DNA of 64,000 nt. Source: ZC4RG30 sp963777735. Lineage in GTDB: Bacteria; Pseudomonadota; Gammaproteobacteria; Steroidobacterales; Steroidobacteraceae. How positions within the stretch are numbered: the first letter of the stretch is position 1; each line of letters opens with the position of its first letter. The notes below the pieces were generated by a model. The model was given only the letters and a program-made list of their open reading frames with translations, made no database searches and was not told where the DNA came from. The stretch spans positions 1,550,001 through 1,614,000 of the forward strand of contig CAVZRQ010000008.1 of NCBI GenBank assembly GCA_963777735.1, read 5' to 3'. Below are positions 8,583 to 16,989 of the stretch, piece by piece. The position numbers were made by a program, and so were the translations under genes.

Positions 8583-9584
8583 TCAGAGGTGGGCGGTCAC
8601 CCGATCCACTTCCTCGCTGCTGCCCAGGATCACCGTTGTCCGCTGGTGGATCTCGCCCGGAACCACATCCAGGATGCGCTGCCCGGGTGCGGCCAGCGCC
8701 TTGCCGCCGGCCTGTTCCACCAGCATTGCCATCGGGTTGGCTTCGTACATCAGGCGCAGCTTGCCCTTCGGGGCCTTCTTCGTCGGCGGGTACAGGAAAA
8801 CCCCACCCTGGATCAGGATGCGGTGCACGTCCGCCACCATCGCACCGATGTACCGGCTGGAGTACCCCTGCTCCTGCGCCCAGTGCAGATACCGCTGGTA
8901 GCCCTCCGGCATCGTCAGCCGGTTGCCCTCGTTCAGCGAGTAGCACTTCTGGCGCACGGGAATCTGCATCTTCTCGGCCACGCGGATGAAGGCGCCGATG
9001 GAAGGATCGAGCACGAACATGTCGACGCCGTCGCCTACCGTCACCACCATCACCGTGGAGGAGCCATACAGCACATAGCCTGCGGCCACCTGGCGGGTGC
9101 CGGGCTGCAGCAGGGAATCTTCCATCTTTGACGAGCGGCGATCCTTGCGCAGGATGCTGAAGATGGTGCCGACGCCACCGGCGATGTCGAGGTTCGACGA
9201 GCCATCCAGCGGATCGAACATCACGCAGTAGCGGGTTTCACCGTTATTGTCATCGCGCAGGATGACCGCTTCATCGTTCTCTTCGGAGGCGACGATGGCC
9301 ACGCCCTGGCGGCCACCGAGATTGCGCATCAGGATGTCGTTGGCGATGACATCCAGCTTCTGCTGGGTCTCGCCCTGGATGTTCTCGGCGCCCGCGCTGC
9401 CCAGCACGTCTTCCAGCCGGGCCCTGCGCACCTGCGCGGCGATCATCTTGGCTGAAATGGAGATCGCCGACAGCACCCAGGACAACGCGCCGGTGGCTTC
9501 CGGATGCTGCGCCTGCGTCTGCAGGATGTGGGACTGGATGGTGACGAGCGGTCGTTTGTCCGACGGAACTATCTTGTTGTTCAT
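8583..9584 (-). CDS. fbp: Fructose-1,6-bisphosphatase class I
   Basis: Gluconeogenic hydrolysis of fructose-1,6-bisphosphate to fructose-6-phosphate in the cytoplasm; 333 residues. The metal-binding signature FDPLDGSSN is present, preceded by ASEENDEAVI and followed by the C-terminal sugar-phosphate site (GGVFLYPPTKKAPKGKLRL). I start at the ATG at 9582-9584 (MNNKIVPSD), which overlaps the stop of the CBS-domain gene upstream as ATGA (9581-9584); the open frame further upstream is a shadow of that gene. Its place after a CorC-type protein suggests co-transcription rather than a shared pathway. Confidence 0.96.
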   Translation of the reverse strand: MNNKIVPSDKRPLVTIQSHILQTQAQHPEATGALSWVLSAISISAKMIAAQVRRARLEDVLGSAGAENIQGETQQKLDVIANDILMRNLGGRQGVAIVASEENDEAVILRDDNNGETRYCVMFDPLDGSSNLDIAGGVGTIFSILRKDRRSSKMEDSLLQPGTRQVAAGYVLYGSSTVMVVTVGDGVDMFVLDPSIGAFIRVAEKMQIPVRQKCYSLNEGNRLTMPEGYQRYLHWAQEQGYSSRYIGAMVADVHRILIQGGVFLYPPTKKAPKGKLRLMYEANPMAMLVEQAGGKALAAPGQRILDVVPGEIHQRTTVILGSSEEVDRVTAHL

Positions 9585-10897
9585 GATCCTTGTCCCTTCC
9601 CGGCGCGCAGGCCCTGCGCCGCGCGCGGCTGCACCAGCAGTTTGTCGACCACCAGGCCGTCCATATCCACCACTTCGATGGACAGATCGCGCCAGGCCAG
9701 TTTTTCGCCGGGCACCGGCATGCGCCCGAGATGCCACAGCACGAAGCCGGCCATGGTGTTGTAGTTCTCGCCGCGGGCCAGGTCTTTCCGGCCGAGCACC
9801 CGCTCGGCTTCGTGGATGGGCAGATGCCCGTCGATCAGCCAGCTGCCATCCTCACGCTGCATCGCGCCGGCGGCATCCCGGCTGCCCATCTCCGGCAGAT
9901 CGCCTGCGATCGCCTTCAGGATATCTGCCGGTGTCACCAGGCCTTCAATGCCGCCGTATTCGTTCGTGACCACACCGAGGTGCACGCTGGAACGGCGGAA
10001 GGTTTCCAGCAGCTTGAAGATGGAGATGCTCTCCGGCACATGCAGCGGTGGCTGCACATCCACTTCCAGCTGGATCGCACCACGCCGCAATGCCTCACCG
10101 AGATTGGCCAGTGAAATCACGCCAATGAGCTGCTCCAGCTCACCCCGGCACAGCAGGAAGCGCGCATGGCCACTGCGCCTTGCTTCATCCCACAGCGTGG
10201 CAATGGGTTCATTGACATCCAGCCAGAGGATGTCGCCCCGCGGCACCATGATGGCCTCGATGCTGCGATCGGCCAGCCGCAGCACCGAGTCGATCATCTC
10301 GGCTTCGTGCCGATGCAGCGCGCCGGTCTGCATGCCTTCGGTGGCCAGCGCGCGCACGTCGTCGTCCGTCACTGTGGTCTGGTGGCCGCCGGCAGTGGGC
10401 AGCAACCGCAGCAGCGCTTCGGTCGAACGCTGCAACAGCCAGACGACGGGCGCACCGGACCGGGCGATGATCTGCATGGGAATCGCCACCAGGGTGGCCC
10501 AGCGGTCGGCATGCGCCATGGCCAGGCGCTTGGGCACCAGCTCGCCGATTACCAGCGAGAAGTACGTCATCCCCACAACGATCGTGCCGTAGGCGATTTC
10601 GTGCGAATAGGGTTCGGCGCGCGGATAGACGCTGGTGACCCAGGCGGACAGCTCTTCCGAGTAGGCGGCGCCGCTGTAGACGCCGGTAAGGATGCCAACC
10701 AGCGTGATGCCGACCTGCACCGAGGACAGCAGCCGGGTGGGATCATCGAGCAATGCCAGCGCCGCCTTCGCCCCCCGGTGACCGCCCTCCGCCAGCGCCT
10801 TGAGGCGCGACCGGCGGGCCGAAACCAGCGCCAGTTCAGCGGAAGCAAACAAGCCGTTCAGTACGATCAGGCCGAGGATTACCGCGGCTTCGTGCAT
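9581..10897 (-). CDS. CNNM/CorC-type membrane protein with CBS domains (HlyC/CorC family)
   Basis: 438 residues. An N-terminal DUF21 membrane domain (about residues 1-190, with FASAELALVSARRSRLKAL and GELVPKRLA) is followed by a CBS pair (about 205-330, containing MVPRGDILWLDVNEP) and a C-terminal CorC_HlyC domain (TMAGFVLWHLGRMP). This architecture is that of the CNNM/YtfL/YfjD group, implicated in divalent cation (Mg2+) homeostasis; older annotations call them hemolysins without good evidence. It is translationally coupled to fbp and diverges from the MATE gene. Confidence 0.92.
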   Translation of the reverse strand: MHEAAVILGLIVLNGLFASAELALVSARRSRLKALAEGGHRGAKAALALLDDPTRLLSSVQVGITLVGILTGVYSGAAYSEELSAWVTSVYPRAEPYSHEIAYGTIVVGMTYFSLVIGELVPKRLAMAHADRWATLVAIPMQIIARSGAPVVWLLQRSTEALLRLLPTAGGHQTTVTDDDVRALATEGMQTGALHRHEAEMIDSVLRLADRSIEAIMVPRGDILWLDVNEPIATLWDEARRSGHARFLLCRGELEQLIGVISLANLGEALRRGAIQLEVDVQPPLHVPESISIFKLLETFRRSSVHLGVVTNEYGGIEGLVTPADILKAIAGDLPEMGSRDAAGAMQREDGSWLIDGHLPIHEAERVLGRKDLARGENYNTMAGFVLWHLGRMPVPGEKLAWRDLSIEVVDMDGLVVDKLLVQPRAAQGLRAGKGQGS

Positions 10898-10978
10898 CTT
10901 GTGGTTCTGTCGCCCCTTTTGGGGCTACCTGTAGCGAAGCGAGCTGGCATCATACCGCGCCCAGGGAGTCCCGCGCAT

Positions 10979-12340
10979 ATGCGTACCGTATTCAGTTCCG
11001 GAAAACCCACCTGGAAGATCTTCCTGATCTTCCTCGTGCCCATGATGCTGGCCAACATCCTGCAGTCACTGTCGGGCACCCTGAACAACATATTCCTGGG
11101 CCACATGATCGGCGTCCAGGCGCTGGCGGCGGCCTCGGCCTTCTTTCCCATCATGCTGTTCCTGATTTCCTTCGTGATGGGGCTGGGTTCGGGCGCTTCG
11201 GTGCTGATCGGCCAGGCCTGGGGCGCGAAGCAGCCGGAACGGGTGCGCGCGGTGGCCGGCACCACGCTCACCGTCGGACTGCTGGGCGGTGCGGTGGTTG
11301 CCCTGTTCGGCGGCGGCTTCGCGCATCTGCTGCTGGAGCGGCTGCACACGCCTCCCGACATCCTGGTGGAGGCCACGCGTTATGCGCGCGTCTGCCTCTA
11401 CGCCATGCCGGGGTTCTTCGCGTTCCTGCTGATCACCGCCATCATGCGCGGCGTGGGCGACACCGTAACGCCGCTGTTTGCGCTGATCGTATCGACCACC
11501 GTTGGCCTTCTGGTCACCCCTGCTCTGATCAACGGCTGGATGGGACTCCCGAAGATGGGGGTGACCAGCGCGGCCGTCGGCTTCGTCACTTCATTCGCCG
11601 TGACGCTGGTGTGGCTGGCGTTCTACCTGCGGCACAAAGGCCACGCGCTGGCACCCAATGCCGAGCTGTTCCGGAACATGCGCATCGATGGTGCCATCCT
11701 GCGCTCGGTGCTGCGCATCGGCATTCCCACTGCCATGCAGATGGTCATCATGTCGCTGGCCGAGGTGGCACTGCTGTCGATGGTCAACGACTTCGGCTCG
11801 AATGCCACGGCCGCGTATGGCGTGGGCAACCAGGTGCTGGGATACGTGCAGTTCCCGGCGATGTCGATCGCCATCGCGGCTTCCATTCTCGGCGCGCAGG
11901 CCATCGGCGCCGGACATCCGGAACGCCTGGGTTCGATCACGCGCGCCGGCATCATGATCAACTTCGCCATCACGGGCGCGCTGCTGCTGCTTTGCTACCT
12001 GTTTGCACGGCCGCTGATCGGTCTGTTCACGCAGAGCCCGGACGCGACGCAGATCGCGCTGAACCTGCTGCACATCGTGTTGTGGAGCACGTTGATCTTC
12101 GGCGCCGCGGCGGTGACCTCCGGTGTCATGCGCTCCAGCGGCACGGTGCTGGTGCCCACGCTGCTGTCGATCAGTGCCATCGTGCTGGTCGAAGTGCCGG
12201 TGGCATGGATACTGAGCCAGCGCATCGGCATCAATGGCGTGTGGGTGGCATACCCGGTCACCTTCGTGACCATGCTCATCCTGCAGGTGGGTTACTACCG
12301 CCTGTTCTGGCGCAAGCAGCGCATCCAGAAACTCGTCTGA
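10979..12340 (+). CDS. MATE family multidrug efflux transporter
   Basis: 453 residues with about twelve hydrophobic segments and an internal two-fold repeat typical of MATE antiporters. Family motifs are GTLNNIFLGHMIG in helix 1-2, GSGASVLIGQAWGA in the first half, and NQVLGYVQFPAMSIAIAASILGAQAIGAG in the second (motif split over helices 7-8). These inner-membrane carriers export cationic drugs or metabolites in exchange for Na+ or H+. I chose the ATG at 10979 because the open frame upstream is antisense to the CorC gene; AGGGAG lies 12-17 bases upstream. The substrate cannot be told from sequence. Confidence 0.93.
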   Translation: MRTVFSSGKPTWKIFLIFLVPMMLANILQSLSGTLNNIFLGHMIGVQALAAASAFFPIMLFLISFVMGLGSGASVLIGQAWGAKQPERVRAVAGTTLTVGLLGGAVVALFGGGFAHLLLERLHTPPDILVEATRYARVCLYAMPGFFAFLLITAIMRGVGDTVTPLFALIVSTTVGLLVTPALINGWMGLPKMGVTSAAVGFVTSFAVTLVWLAFYLRHKGHALAPNAELFRNMRIDGAILRSVLRIGIPTAMQMVIMSLAEVALLSMVNDFGSNATAAYGVGNQVLGYVQFPAMSIAIAASILGAQAIGAGHPERLGSITRAGIMINFAITGALLLLCYLFARPLIGLFTQSPDATQIALNLLHIVLWSTLIFGAAAVTSGVMRSSGTVLVPTLLSISAIVLVEVPVAWILSQRIGINGVWVAYPVTFVTMLILQVGYYRLFWRKQRIQKLV

Positions 12341-12381
12341 TACTGCCCTTGAAGCCGAAACACACATTTCGCGGTGTGGTG

Positions 12382-12672
12382 ATGTCTGCACCGGTCAAGC
12401 CGGTAGCACCAAGACCTGCCGTGGTAGCCGGCCCGCCGAGGATCCGCGTGGGCCGTGAAGTTTCCGGCAGAGGCGGCAAGGGGGTCACGGTCATCACCGG
12501 GCTTCCCTTGGCGGGTGACGCGCTCGAAGCCCTCGCCGGGCAGCTCAAACGCAGCTGCGGCGCGGGCGGCGCGGTGCGGGGAGACAAGATTGAAATCCAG
12601 GGCGAGCACCGTGATCGCCTGGTGGCTGAACTGGTGAAGCTGGGCTATGAGGCCAAGCGCTCCGGGGGCTAG
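12382..12672 (+). CDS. yciH: SUI1/YciH family translation initiation factor-like protein
   Basis: 96 residues. The eIF1/SUI1 fold is seen in REVSGRGGKGVTVITGLPL, the helix DALEALAGQLKRSCGAGGAV and GDKIEIQGEHRDRLVAELVKLGYEAKRSGG. In bacteria YciH modulates start-codon selection and has been described as a stress-time translation inhibitor; it binds the ribosomal small subunit. It starts 41 bases after the MATE gene. The ribosome site is weak (GGTGTGGTG), and no alternative start fits the family better. Confidence 0.9.
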   Translation: MSAPVKPVAPRPAVVAGPPRIRVGREVSGRGGKGVTVITGLPLAGDALEALAGQLKRSCGAGGAVRGDKIEIQGEHRDRLVAELVKLGYEAKRSGG

Positions 12673-12762
12673 TCACAGGAGCCTGCACGGGCAGCGATTA
12701 ATCGGGAATCACCGGGCTCGTGAGATAATCCCCGACGCTGGATTCTGAACCAGGAGTAAGCC

Positions 12763-13080
12763 ATGAAATTCCGATCACGCATGCTCGCAGTTCTTGTGGC
12801 GTCATTGCTCGTGCCGATTGCGGCTGTGGCCGAAGACGCGGCAAAGACAGACACCGCAAAAACCGAAAATGCGCCCGCCAAGGAAAAGGCCGAGCCGAAG
12901 AAAGCCGAAGTTGTGGCTTGCGGGAAGGTCACCGGTTCCCGCATCAAGTCGAGCAGGACCAAGGATTGCGAGAAGGCGTCGAATCGCCCGATCCGCGTCT
13001 ATACAGCGGAAGAACTCAAGAACACCGGCGAGTTCGACACCGCGGAAGCGCTGCGACAGCTGGATCCTTCCGTCCAATGA
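12763..13080 (+). CDS. Small exported protein with TonB-plug-like sequence, unknown function
   Basis: 105 residues. Signal peptide MKFRSRMLAVLVASLLVPIAAVAE is followed by a Lys/Ala/Glu-rich linker (residues 25-48) and a short C-terminal domain. That domain has a Cys pair flanking VTGSRIKSSRTKD, then RPIRVYTAEELKNTGEFDTAEALRQLDP. It closely resembles the first 45 or so residues of the plug of TonB-dependent receptors (VTGSRI, then a V-T-A-E-D/E-L strand and an EALR helix), but no barrel follows. The ribosome site AGGAG sits 8 bases before the ATG. A hairpin lies just after the stop. Function unknown. Confidence 0.72.
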   Translation: MKFRSRMLAVLVASLLVPIAAVAEDAAKTDTAKTENAPAKEKAEPKKAEVVACGKVTGSRIKSSRTKDCEKASNRPIRVYTAEELKNTGEFDTAEALRQLDPSVQ

Positions 13081-13085
13081 TTGCT

Positions 13086-13107
13086 GGCGCCGCCCCGATG
13101 CGGCGCC
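13086..13107. terminator. Hairpin between convergent genes
   Basis: GGCGCCGC, loop CCCGAT, GCGGCGCC: an eight-base GC-only stem five bases after the plug-like gene and just before the end of the convergent PCu(A)C gene. There is no clear T-run on either strand, so termination would be weak or shared. Confidence 0.5.
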
Positions 13108-13111
13108 CCGA

Positions 13112-13603
13112 TCAATGCTTGTGTGCGCTGTGATCTCCCGCTGCCGCGGGTGCCAGTGGCCGGACCTCGAGCATCACGGTGATTGGCCTGTCTTCGTCTT
13201 CAAAGCGCAGTGTCAGCGGGATCTTCTGACCCACGGCGAACGCCGTCTTGATGTCCCTGAACGTCACATGCAGCCCGCCGGGAGCAAAACGCACGGACTC
13301 TCCCGGTTCGAGCGTGAGGCCGGACATCGGCCACATGCGCGCCACGCCGTTGGAGTCGATGCTGCTCCGGTGCAGCATGACCATATCGCTCACCGTTGAG
13401 GTGATGGTCAGCAGTTTGCGGGAATCCTCACCGGTGTTCTTCAGCACGAGGTAACCCACGCCCTCCTTCGCGCCCGGCACGGTGGCCCGCGACCAGGCCT
13501 CGCTGGCCTCGATTTCTGCCATCACGGGCAGTGCAGAGGCCAATCCGGAAAGGGCTGCCGCAAGGGCGGCCAGCTTGCGAAAAGAGAAGGTTTTCATCGG
13601 CAT
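13112..13603 (-). CDS. PCu(A)C family periplasmic copper chaperone
   Basis: 163 residues with signal peptide (to about residue 29) and one PCu(A)C domain. These cupredoxin-like proteins carry Cu(I) to cytochrome oxidase in the periplasm through an H(M)-X10-M-X21-H-X-M site. Here a His is in MVMLHRSS and the next Met in VARMWPM. Exactly 21 residues after that Met comes the second His in GGLHVTF, where the usual HxM is HVT, so the last Met ligand is missing. The C-terminus GDHSAHKH is His-rich and might compensate. Start could be the ATG at 13603 or six bases later. Confidence 0.88.
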   Translation of the reverse strand: MPMKTFSFRKLAALAAALSGLASALPVMAEIEASEAWSRATVPGAKEGVGYLVLKNTGEDSRKLLTITSTVSDMVMLHRSSIDSNGVARMWPMSGLTLEPGESVRFAPGGLHVTFRDIKTAFAVGQKIPLTLRFEDEDRPITVMLEVRPLAPAAAGDHSAHKH

Positions 13604-13656
13604 ATTGTAGCCATCACTTGCGGTGCGCGCATGGCTTGCCTAGGCTTCGCGGCCCC

Positions 13657-15585
13657 ATGCTCAAGTTCGACTCCGTCACCCTGCGCCGCGGCCCGCGAGT
13701 ACTGTTCGCCGAGGCCGATTTCAGCCTGTTCCGGGGTGAAAAGGTCGGCATCACGGGCGAAAACGGCAGCGGCAAGTCGAGCCTGCTGGCGCTGGTGCGC
13801 GGCGATCTCAGCCCGGATGCCGGGCATTTCGAAATGCCGTCGAACCTCGCCATTGCGCACGTGGCGCAGGAGCTGGACGCAAGCGATCGGCACGCCATCG
13901 ATTTCGTGCTCGACGGCGATATCGAACTGCGGCAACTGGAAGCGCGCATCGCTCAGGCCGAAAGCACCGATCACGACGGCACGAAGCTCGCCAACCTGTA
14001 CACGCAGTACGCCACCATCGGCGGTTACGACGCCCGGGCCCGCGCGGCCCAGCTGATGCATGGCCTCGGTTTCAGCACGGCGGATGAAACCCGTGCCGTT
14101 CGCGCCTTCTCGGGTGGCTGGCGCGTGCGGCTGAATGTGGCGCGCGCCCTGATGTGCCGCTCGGAGCTGCTGCTGCTCGACGAGCCCACCAACCATCTGG
14201 ATCTGGATGCCATCGTCTGGCTCGAAGACTGGCTCAAGGCCTACGCCGGCACCTTGCTGCTGATCGCGCACGACCGCGAATTCCTCGACCGGGTGGTCAA
14301 TCGCATCGTGAACATCGAGCACCAGAAGGCCAGCACCTATGCCGGCAACTACTCGGACTTCGAGAACGCACGCGCCGCCCAGCTCGCGCAGCAGGCCACC
14401 CTGCATGCCAAGCAGGAACGCGAGGTCGCGCACATGGAAGCCTTCGTGGCGCGCTTTCGCGCCAGCGCGACCAAGGCCCGCCAGGCGCAGAGCCGCATCA
14501 AGGCCCTGGAACGCATGCAGCGCATCGCGCCGGCGCATGTGGATTCGCCGTTTGAATTCAGTTTCGCCGAGCCGCTGAAGCTGCCGCGCCCGCTGCTCGC
14601 GATCGAAGAGCAGTCCGCCGGTTACGGAGAGCGGGTGCTGCTGCACAAGGTGAGCCTCACCATCTATCCCGGTGACCGCATCTCGCTGCTGGGTCGCAAC
14701 GGCGCAGGCAAATCCACACTGGTCAAACTGCTGGCGCGCGAGATCCCGGCCATCGGCGGCAGCCGCGACGATGCGCGCGATCTGAACCTGGGTTATTTCG
14801 CGCAGCATCAGCTCGAGCAGCTCGACCCGGCGGCTTCTGCCGTGCTGCATGTGCAGCGGCTGGCGCAGTCACTGGGGCAGCGCCCTACCGAGCAGGAACA
14901 GCGCGATTACCTCGCCGGCTTCGGCTTCCGCGGCGATCGCGTGTTCGAACCGGTAGGCCCATTCTCCGGTGGCGAGAAGGCGCGGCTGGCACTGGCACTG
15001 GTGGCCTACAGCAAGCCCAACCTGCTGCTGCTCGACGAGCCGACGAACCATCTGGACCTCGAGATGCGCCAGGCACTGGCGATGGCGCTGCAGGAATATG
15101 CCGGCGCCGTGATCATGGTTTCGCATGACCGGCATCTGCTCGCCACCGTCACCGACCGTTTCCTGCTGGTGGATGCCGGCCGTGTGCAGGAATTCGATGG
15201 CGACCTCGATGACTACGCGCGCTGGCTTGCCCGCAGTGGCGCCGCGCAGGCTGCAGCCAACGAGAGCGGGACACCGGCGGCTGCAACCCCGGCCGCAGAA
15301 AAGCCCTCGCAGCAGCGGCGGCGCGACAGTGCCGAGCAACGCAAGGCGCTGGCGCCACTGCGCGCGCGGCTCGCGCGCTGCGAGAAACGCATGCAGGAAC
15401 TCGCCACGCAGGCACAGACCCTGGATGCGGCGCTGGCCGACCCTGCGCTCTATGCCGCCAGCGAACGCAAGCGGCAGCTGGAGCTCACCGCGCAGCGCGC
15501 CCGCGTTGCGCAGGAAACGGAAAGCGTGGAATCGGAATGGCTGGAAGTGAGCGAGGAGCTCGAGCGCGCGCAGGCCGCGGGCTGA
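13657..15585 (+). CDS. yheS: ABC-F family ATPase, YheS type
   Basis: 642-residue soluble protein with two ABC ATPase domains and no membrane segments; ABC-F proteins act on the ribosome. Domain 1: Walker A GENGSGKSS, signature FSGGWRVRLNVARAL, Walker B LLLLDEPTNHLDL. A long charged linker with the ABC-F P-site-tRNA-interaction motif region follows (about residues 250-310). Domain 2: GRNGAGKST, FSGGEKARLALAL and LLLLDEPTNHLDL. The C-terminal coiled coil (residues 560-642) and total length match YheS better than Uup or EttA. The TGA at 15583-15585 abuts the stop of ribA on the other strand. Confidence 0.93.
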   Translation: MLKFDSVTLRRGPRVLFAEADFSLFRGEKVGITGENGSGKSSLLALVRGDLSPDAGHFEMPSNLAIAHVAQELDASDRHAIDFVLDGDIELRQLEARIAQAESTDHDGTKLANLYTQYATIGGYDARARAAQLMHGLGFSTADETRAVRAFSGGWRVRLNVARALMCRSELLLLDEPTNHLDLDAIVWLEDWLKAYAGTLLLIAHDREFLDRVVNRIVNIEHQKASTYAGNYSDFENARAAQLAQQATLHAKQEREVAHMEAFVARFRASATKARQAQSRIKALERMQRIAPAHVDSPFEFSFAEPLKLPRPLLAIEEQSAGYGERVLLHKVSLTIYPGDRISLLGRNGAGKSTLVKLLAREIPAIGGSRDDARDLNLGYFAQHQLEQLDPAASAVLHVQRLAQSLGQRPTEQEQRDYLAGFGFRGDRVFEPVGPFSGGEKARLALALVAYSKPNLLLLDEPTNHLDLEMRQALAMALQEYAGAVIMVSHDRHLLATVTDRFLLVDAGRVQEFDGDLDDYARWLARSGAAQAAANESGTPAAATPAAEKPSQQRRRDSAEQRKALAPLRARLARCEKRMQELATQAQTLDAALADPALYAASERKRQLELTAQRARVAQETESVESEWLEVSEELERAQAAG

Positions 15586-16761
15586 TCAGCCGGCGGCTGG
15601 ATCGCGTCCGGCCGGGGTTGCAGAGTCGGGGATCAAGTGCCCAGCGCGTTCGCGCTTGGTGCGGATATAGCGCTCGTTGTGCACGTTGGGCGGCGCCAGC
15701 AGCGATTCCATTTCCTGCACATCGATGCCACGCGCGCGCAGCTCGCGCAGCTTGTGCGGGCTGTTGGTCAGCAGCTTGATGCGGGTGAAGCCCAGCTGCC
15801 GCAACATGGCGGCGGCAATGGCATAGCTGCGCTCGTCGGCACTGAAGCCGAGGTGGCGGTCGGCATCGACCGTGTCGAGGCCATCATCCTGCAGCTGGTA
15901 GGCGCGCAGCTTGTTGGCAAGGCCGATGCCGCGCCCTTCCTGTGCGAGATACAGCAGCACGCCGCCGCCTTCATCATGCAGACGCTTCACCGCGGTCTGC
16001 AGCTGTTCGCCACAGTCGCAGCGCAGGCTGCCGAGCAGGTCGCCCGTGAAGCAGGAGGAATGAGCGCGCACCGGCACCAGGCTCTGCGGATCGGGATTGC
16101 CGACGATCACCGCCACATGCTCGGAGGCATCGCGGCGGTCGCGGAACAGCACCAGGCGACTGGACTCCTCGGCCCGCAGCGGCACGCGCGCTTCGCTCAC
16201 CCGCACCAGATCCTGATCGGTGGGCTGCGTGTAGCGGGCGATTTCGTCGATGCGCACGGCCTGTGCGGAGGCCGGCACCGCGCCGGTCTGCAAGCCCGAC
16301 ACCAGCAATGCGGGCAGCAGCTGCGCACTCTTGGCCAGCTGCACGGCAGCGATGCACAGCCCATCGGCACAGGCGGCCTGCGGCACCAGACCGCCCAGGA
16401 CCGCTCGCCAGCCGTCGGCTTCCCAGTGCGCACCCAGTTCATGCACCTGCTGCGCATCGAGCCCGGCCGGCAAGGCCAGCAGCAGCACTTCATCGGATTC
16501 ACAGGGCACACTCAGTGCCGCAGCGCGCTCGCCGGTAACCACCAGCGCAGCACCGGCCAGCTGCAGCGCATGCGCGACCAGCGCCGTCTCGGCAGTCTCC
16601 AGCGGCACCACGAAACGCCAGGACCTGGCCGCGCCGTCGCGCAGCACGATGCCGCGGCCGCGGCGCAGCTCGCTCAAGGTGCGATCGACAGCCACCAGCG
16701 CCGGATCGCCCTGGGGAGGCTCGGCTACGCGGGGTACAGCCTGCAGGCGGGGTTCAGACAT
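15586..16761 (-). CDS. ribA: GTP cyclohydrolase II with degenerate N-terminal RibB-like domain
   Basis: First committed step of riboflavin synthesis: GTP to 2,5-diamino-6-ribosylamino-pyrimidinone phosphate. The C-terminal half (about residues 195-375) is a complete RibA: zinc cysteines in HSSCFTGDLLGSLRCDCGEQL, the active-site loop QEGRGIGL and KLLTNSPHK near the end. The first 190 residues look like a decayed dihydroxybutanone-phosphate synthase (ALVAVDRTLSELRRGRGIVL), without the acidic RibB catalytic motif. Start taken at MSEPRLQAV (16759-16761). Length 391 lies between plain RibA (about 200) and RibBA (about 400). Upstream there is a terminator-like hairpin and structured leader rather than a recognisable FMN riboswitch. 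Confidence 0.9.
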   Translation of the reverse strand: MSEPRLQAVPRVAEPPQGDPALVAVDRTLSELRRGRGIVLRDGAARSWRFVVPLETAETALVAHALQLAGAALVVTGERAAALSVPCESDEVLLLALPAGLDAQQVHELGAHWEADGWRAVLGGLVPQAACADGLCIAAVQLAKSAQLLPALLVSGLQTGAVPASAQAVRIDEIARYTQPTDQDLVRVSEARVPLRAEESSRLVLFRDRRDASEHVAVIVGNPDPQSLVPVRAHSSCFTGDLLGSLRCDCGEQLQTAVKRLHDEGGGVLLYLAQEGRGIGLANKLRAYQLQDDGLDTVDADRHLGFSADERSYAIAAAMLRQLGFTRIKLLTNSPHKLRELRARGIDVQEMESLLAPPNVHNERYIRTKRERAGHLIPDSATPAGRDPAAG

Positions 16762-16788
16762 GGGAGAAAGCCTACCCGCCCGGGGCCC

Positions 16789-16822
16789 AAAAAGCGAAAG
16801 GCCCACAACAAATGTGTGGGCC
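16789..16822 (-). terminator. Intrinsic terminator or attenuator in front of ribA
   Basis: Read on the minus strand: GGCCCACA and TGTGGGC arms around a short A/T loop, then TTTCGCTTTTT. It lies 28-61 bases before the ribA ATG and 167 bases after the stop of the EAL gene, so it may end that transcript or attenuate ribA. Confidence 0.75.
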
Positions 16823-16823
16823 C

Positions 16824-16960
16824 TTCATTGACCGGAAACCGCTTACCTGCCGTGCAATTGGGCAGACCCTGCAAAGGGGGTGGGCGAGCACCGCACCAGT
16901 CATGTGCTCAGGAAACAGATCGGCACGACTGCAGTTTAGTGAAGAGGCATCGTGACGTTC
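16824..16960 (-). ncRNA. Candidate structured leader RNA or small RNA upstream of ribA
   Basis: This gap between the EAL gene and ribA has two further stems on the minus strand besides the terminator: GAGCAC/GTGCTC (16886-16891 with 16904-16909) and CTGCC/GGCAG (16847-16851 with 16861-16865). Spacing and the final hairpin plus U-run look like a riboswitch-terminator or an independent small RNA of roughly 130-170 nt. I could not match FMN riboswitch, 6S, 4.5S or tmRNA motifs. Boundaries are approximate. Confidence 0.35.
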
Positions 16961-16989
16961 TGTGACGCAGCTTCCAGCTGCAGCCCGGC

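Noticed and set aside
16824..16960. FMN riboswitch upstream of ribA
   Set aside because: I looked for the conserved RFN-element segments (GGGCAGGGTGAAATTCCC-type and CCGACGGT-type) and did not find them, so I list only an unassigned structured leader.
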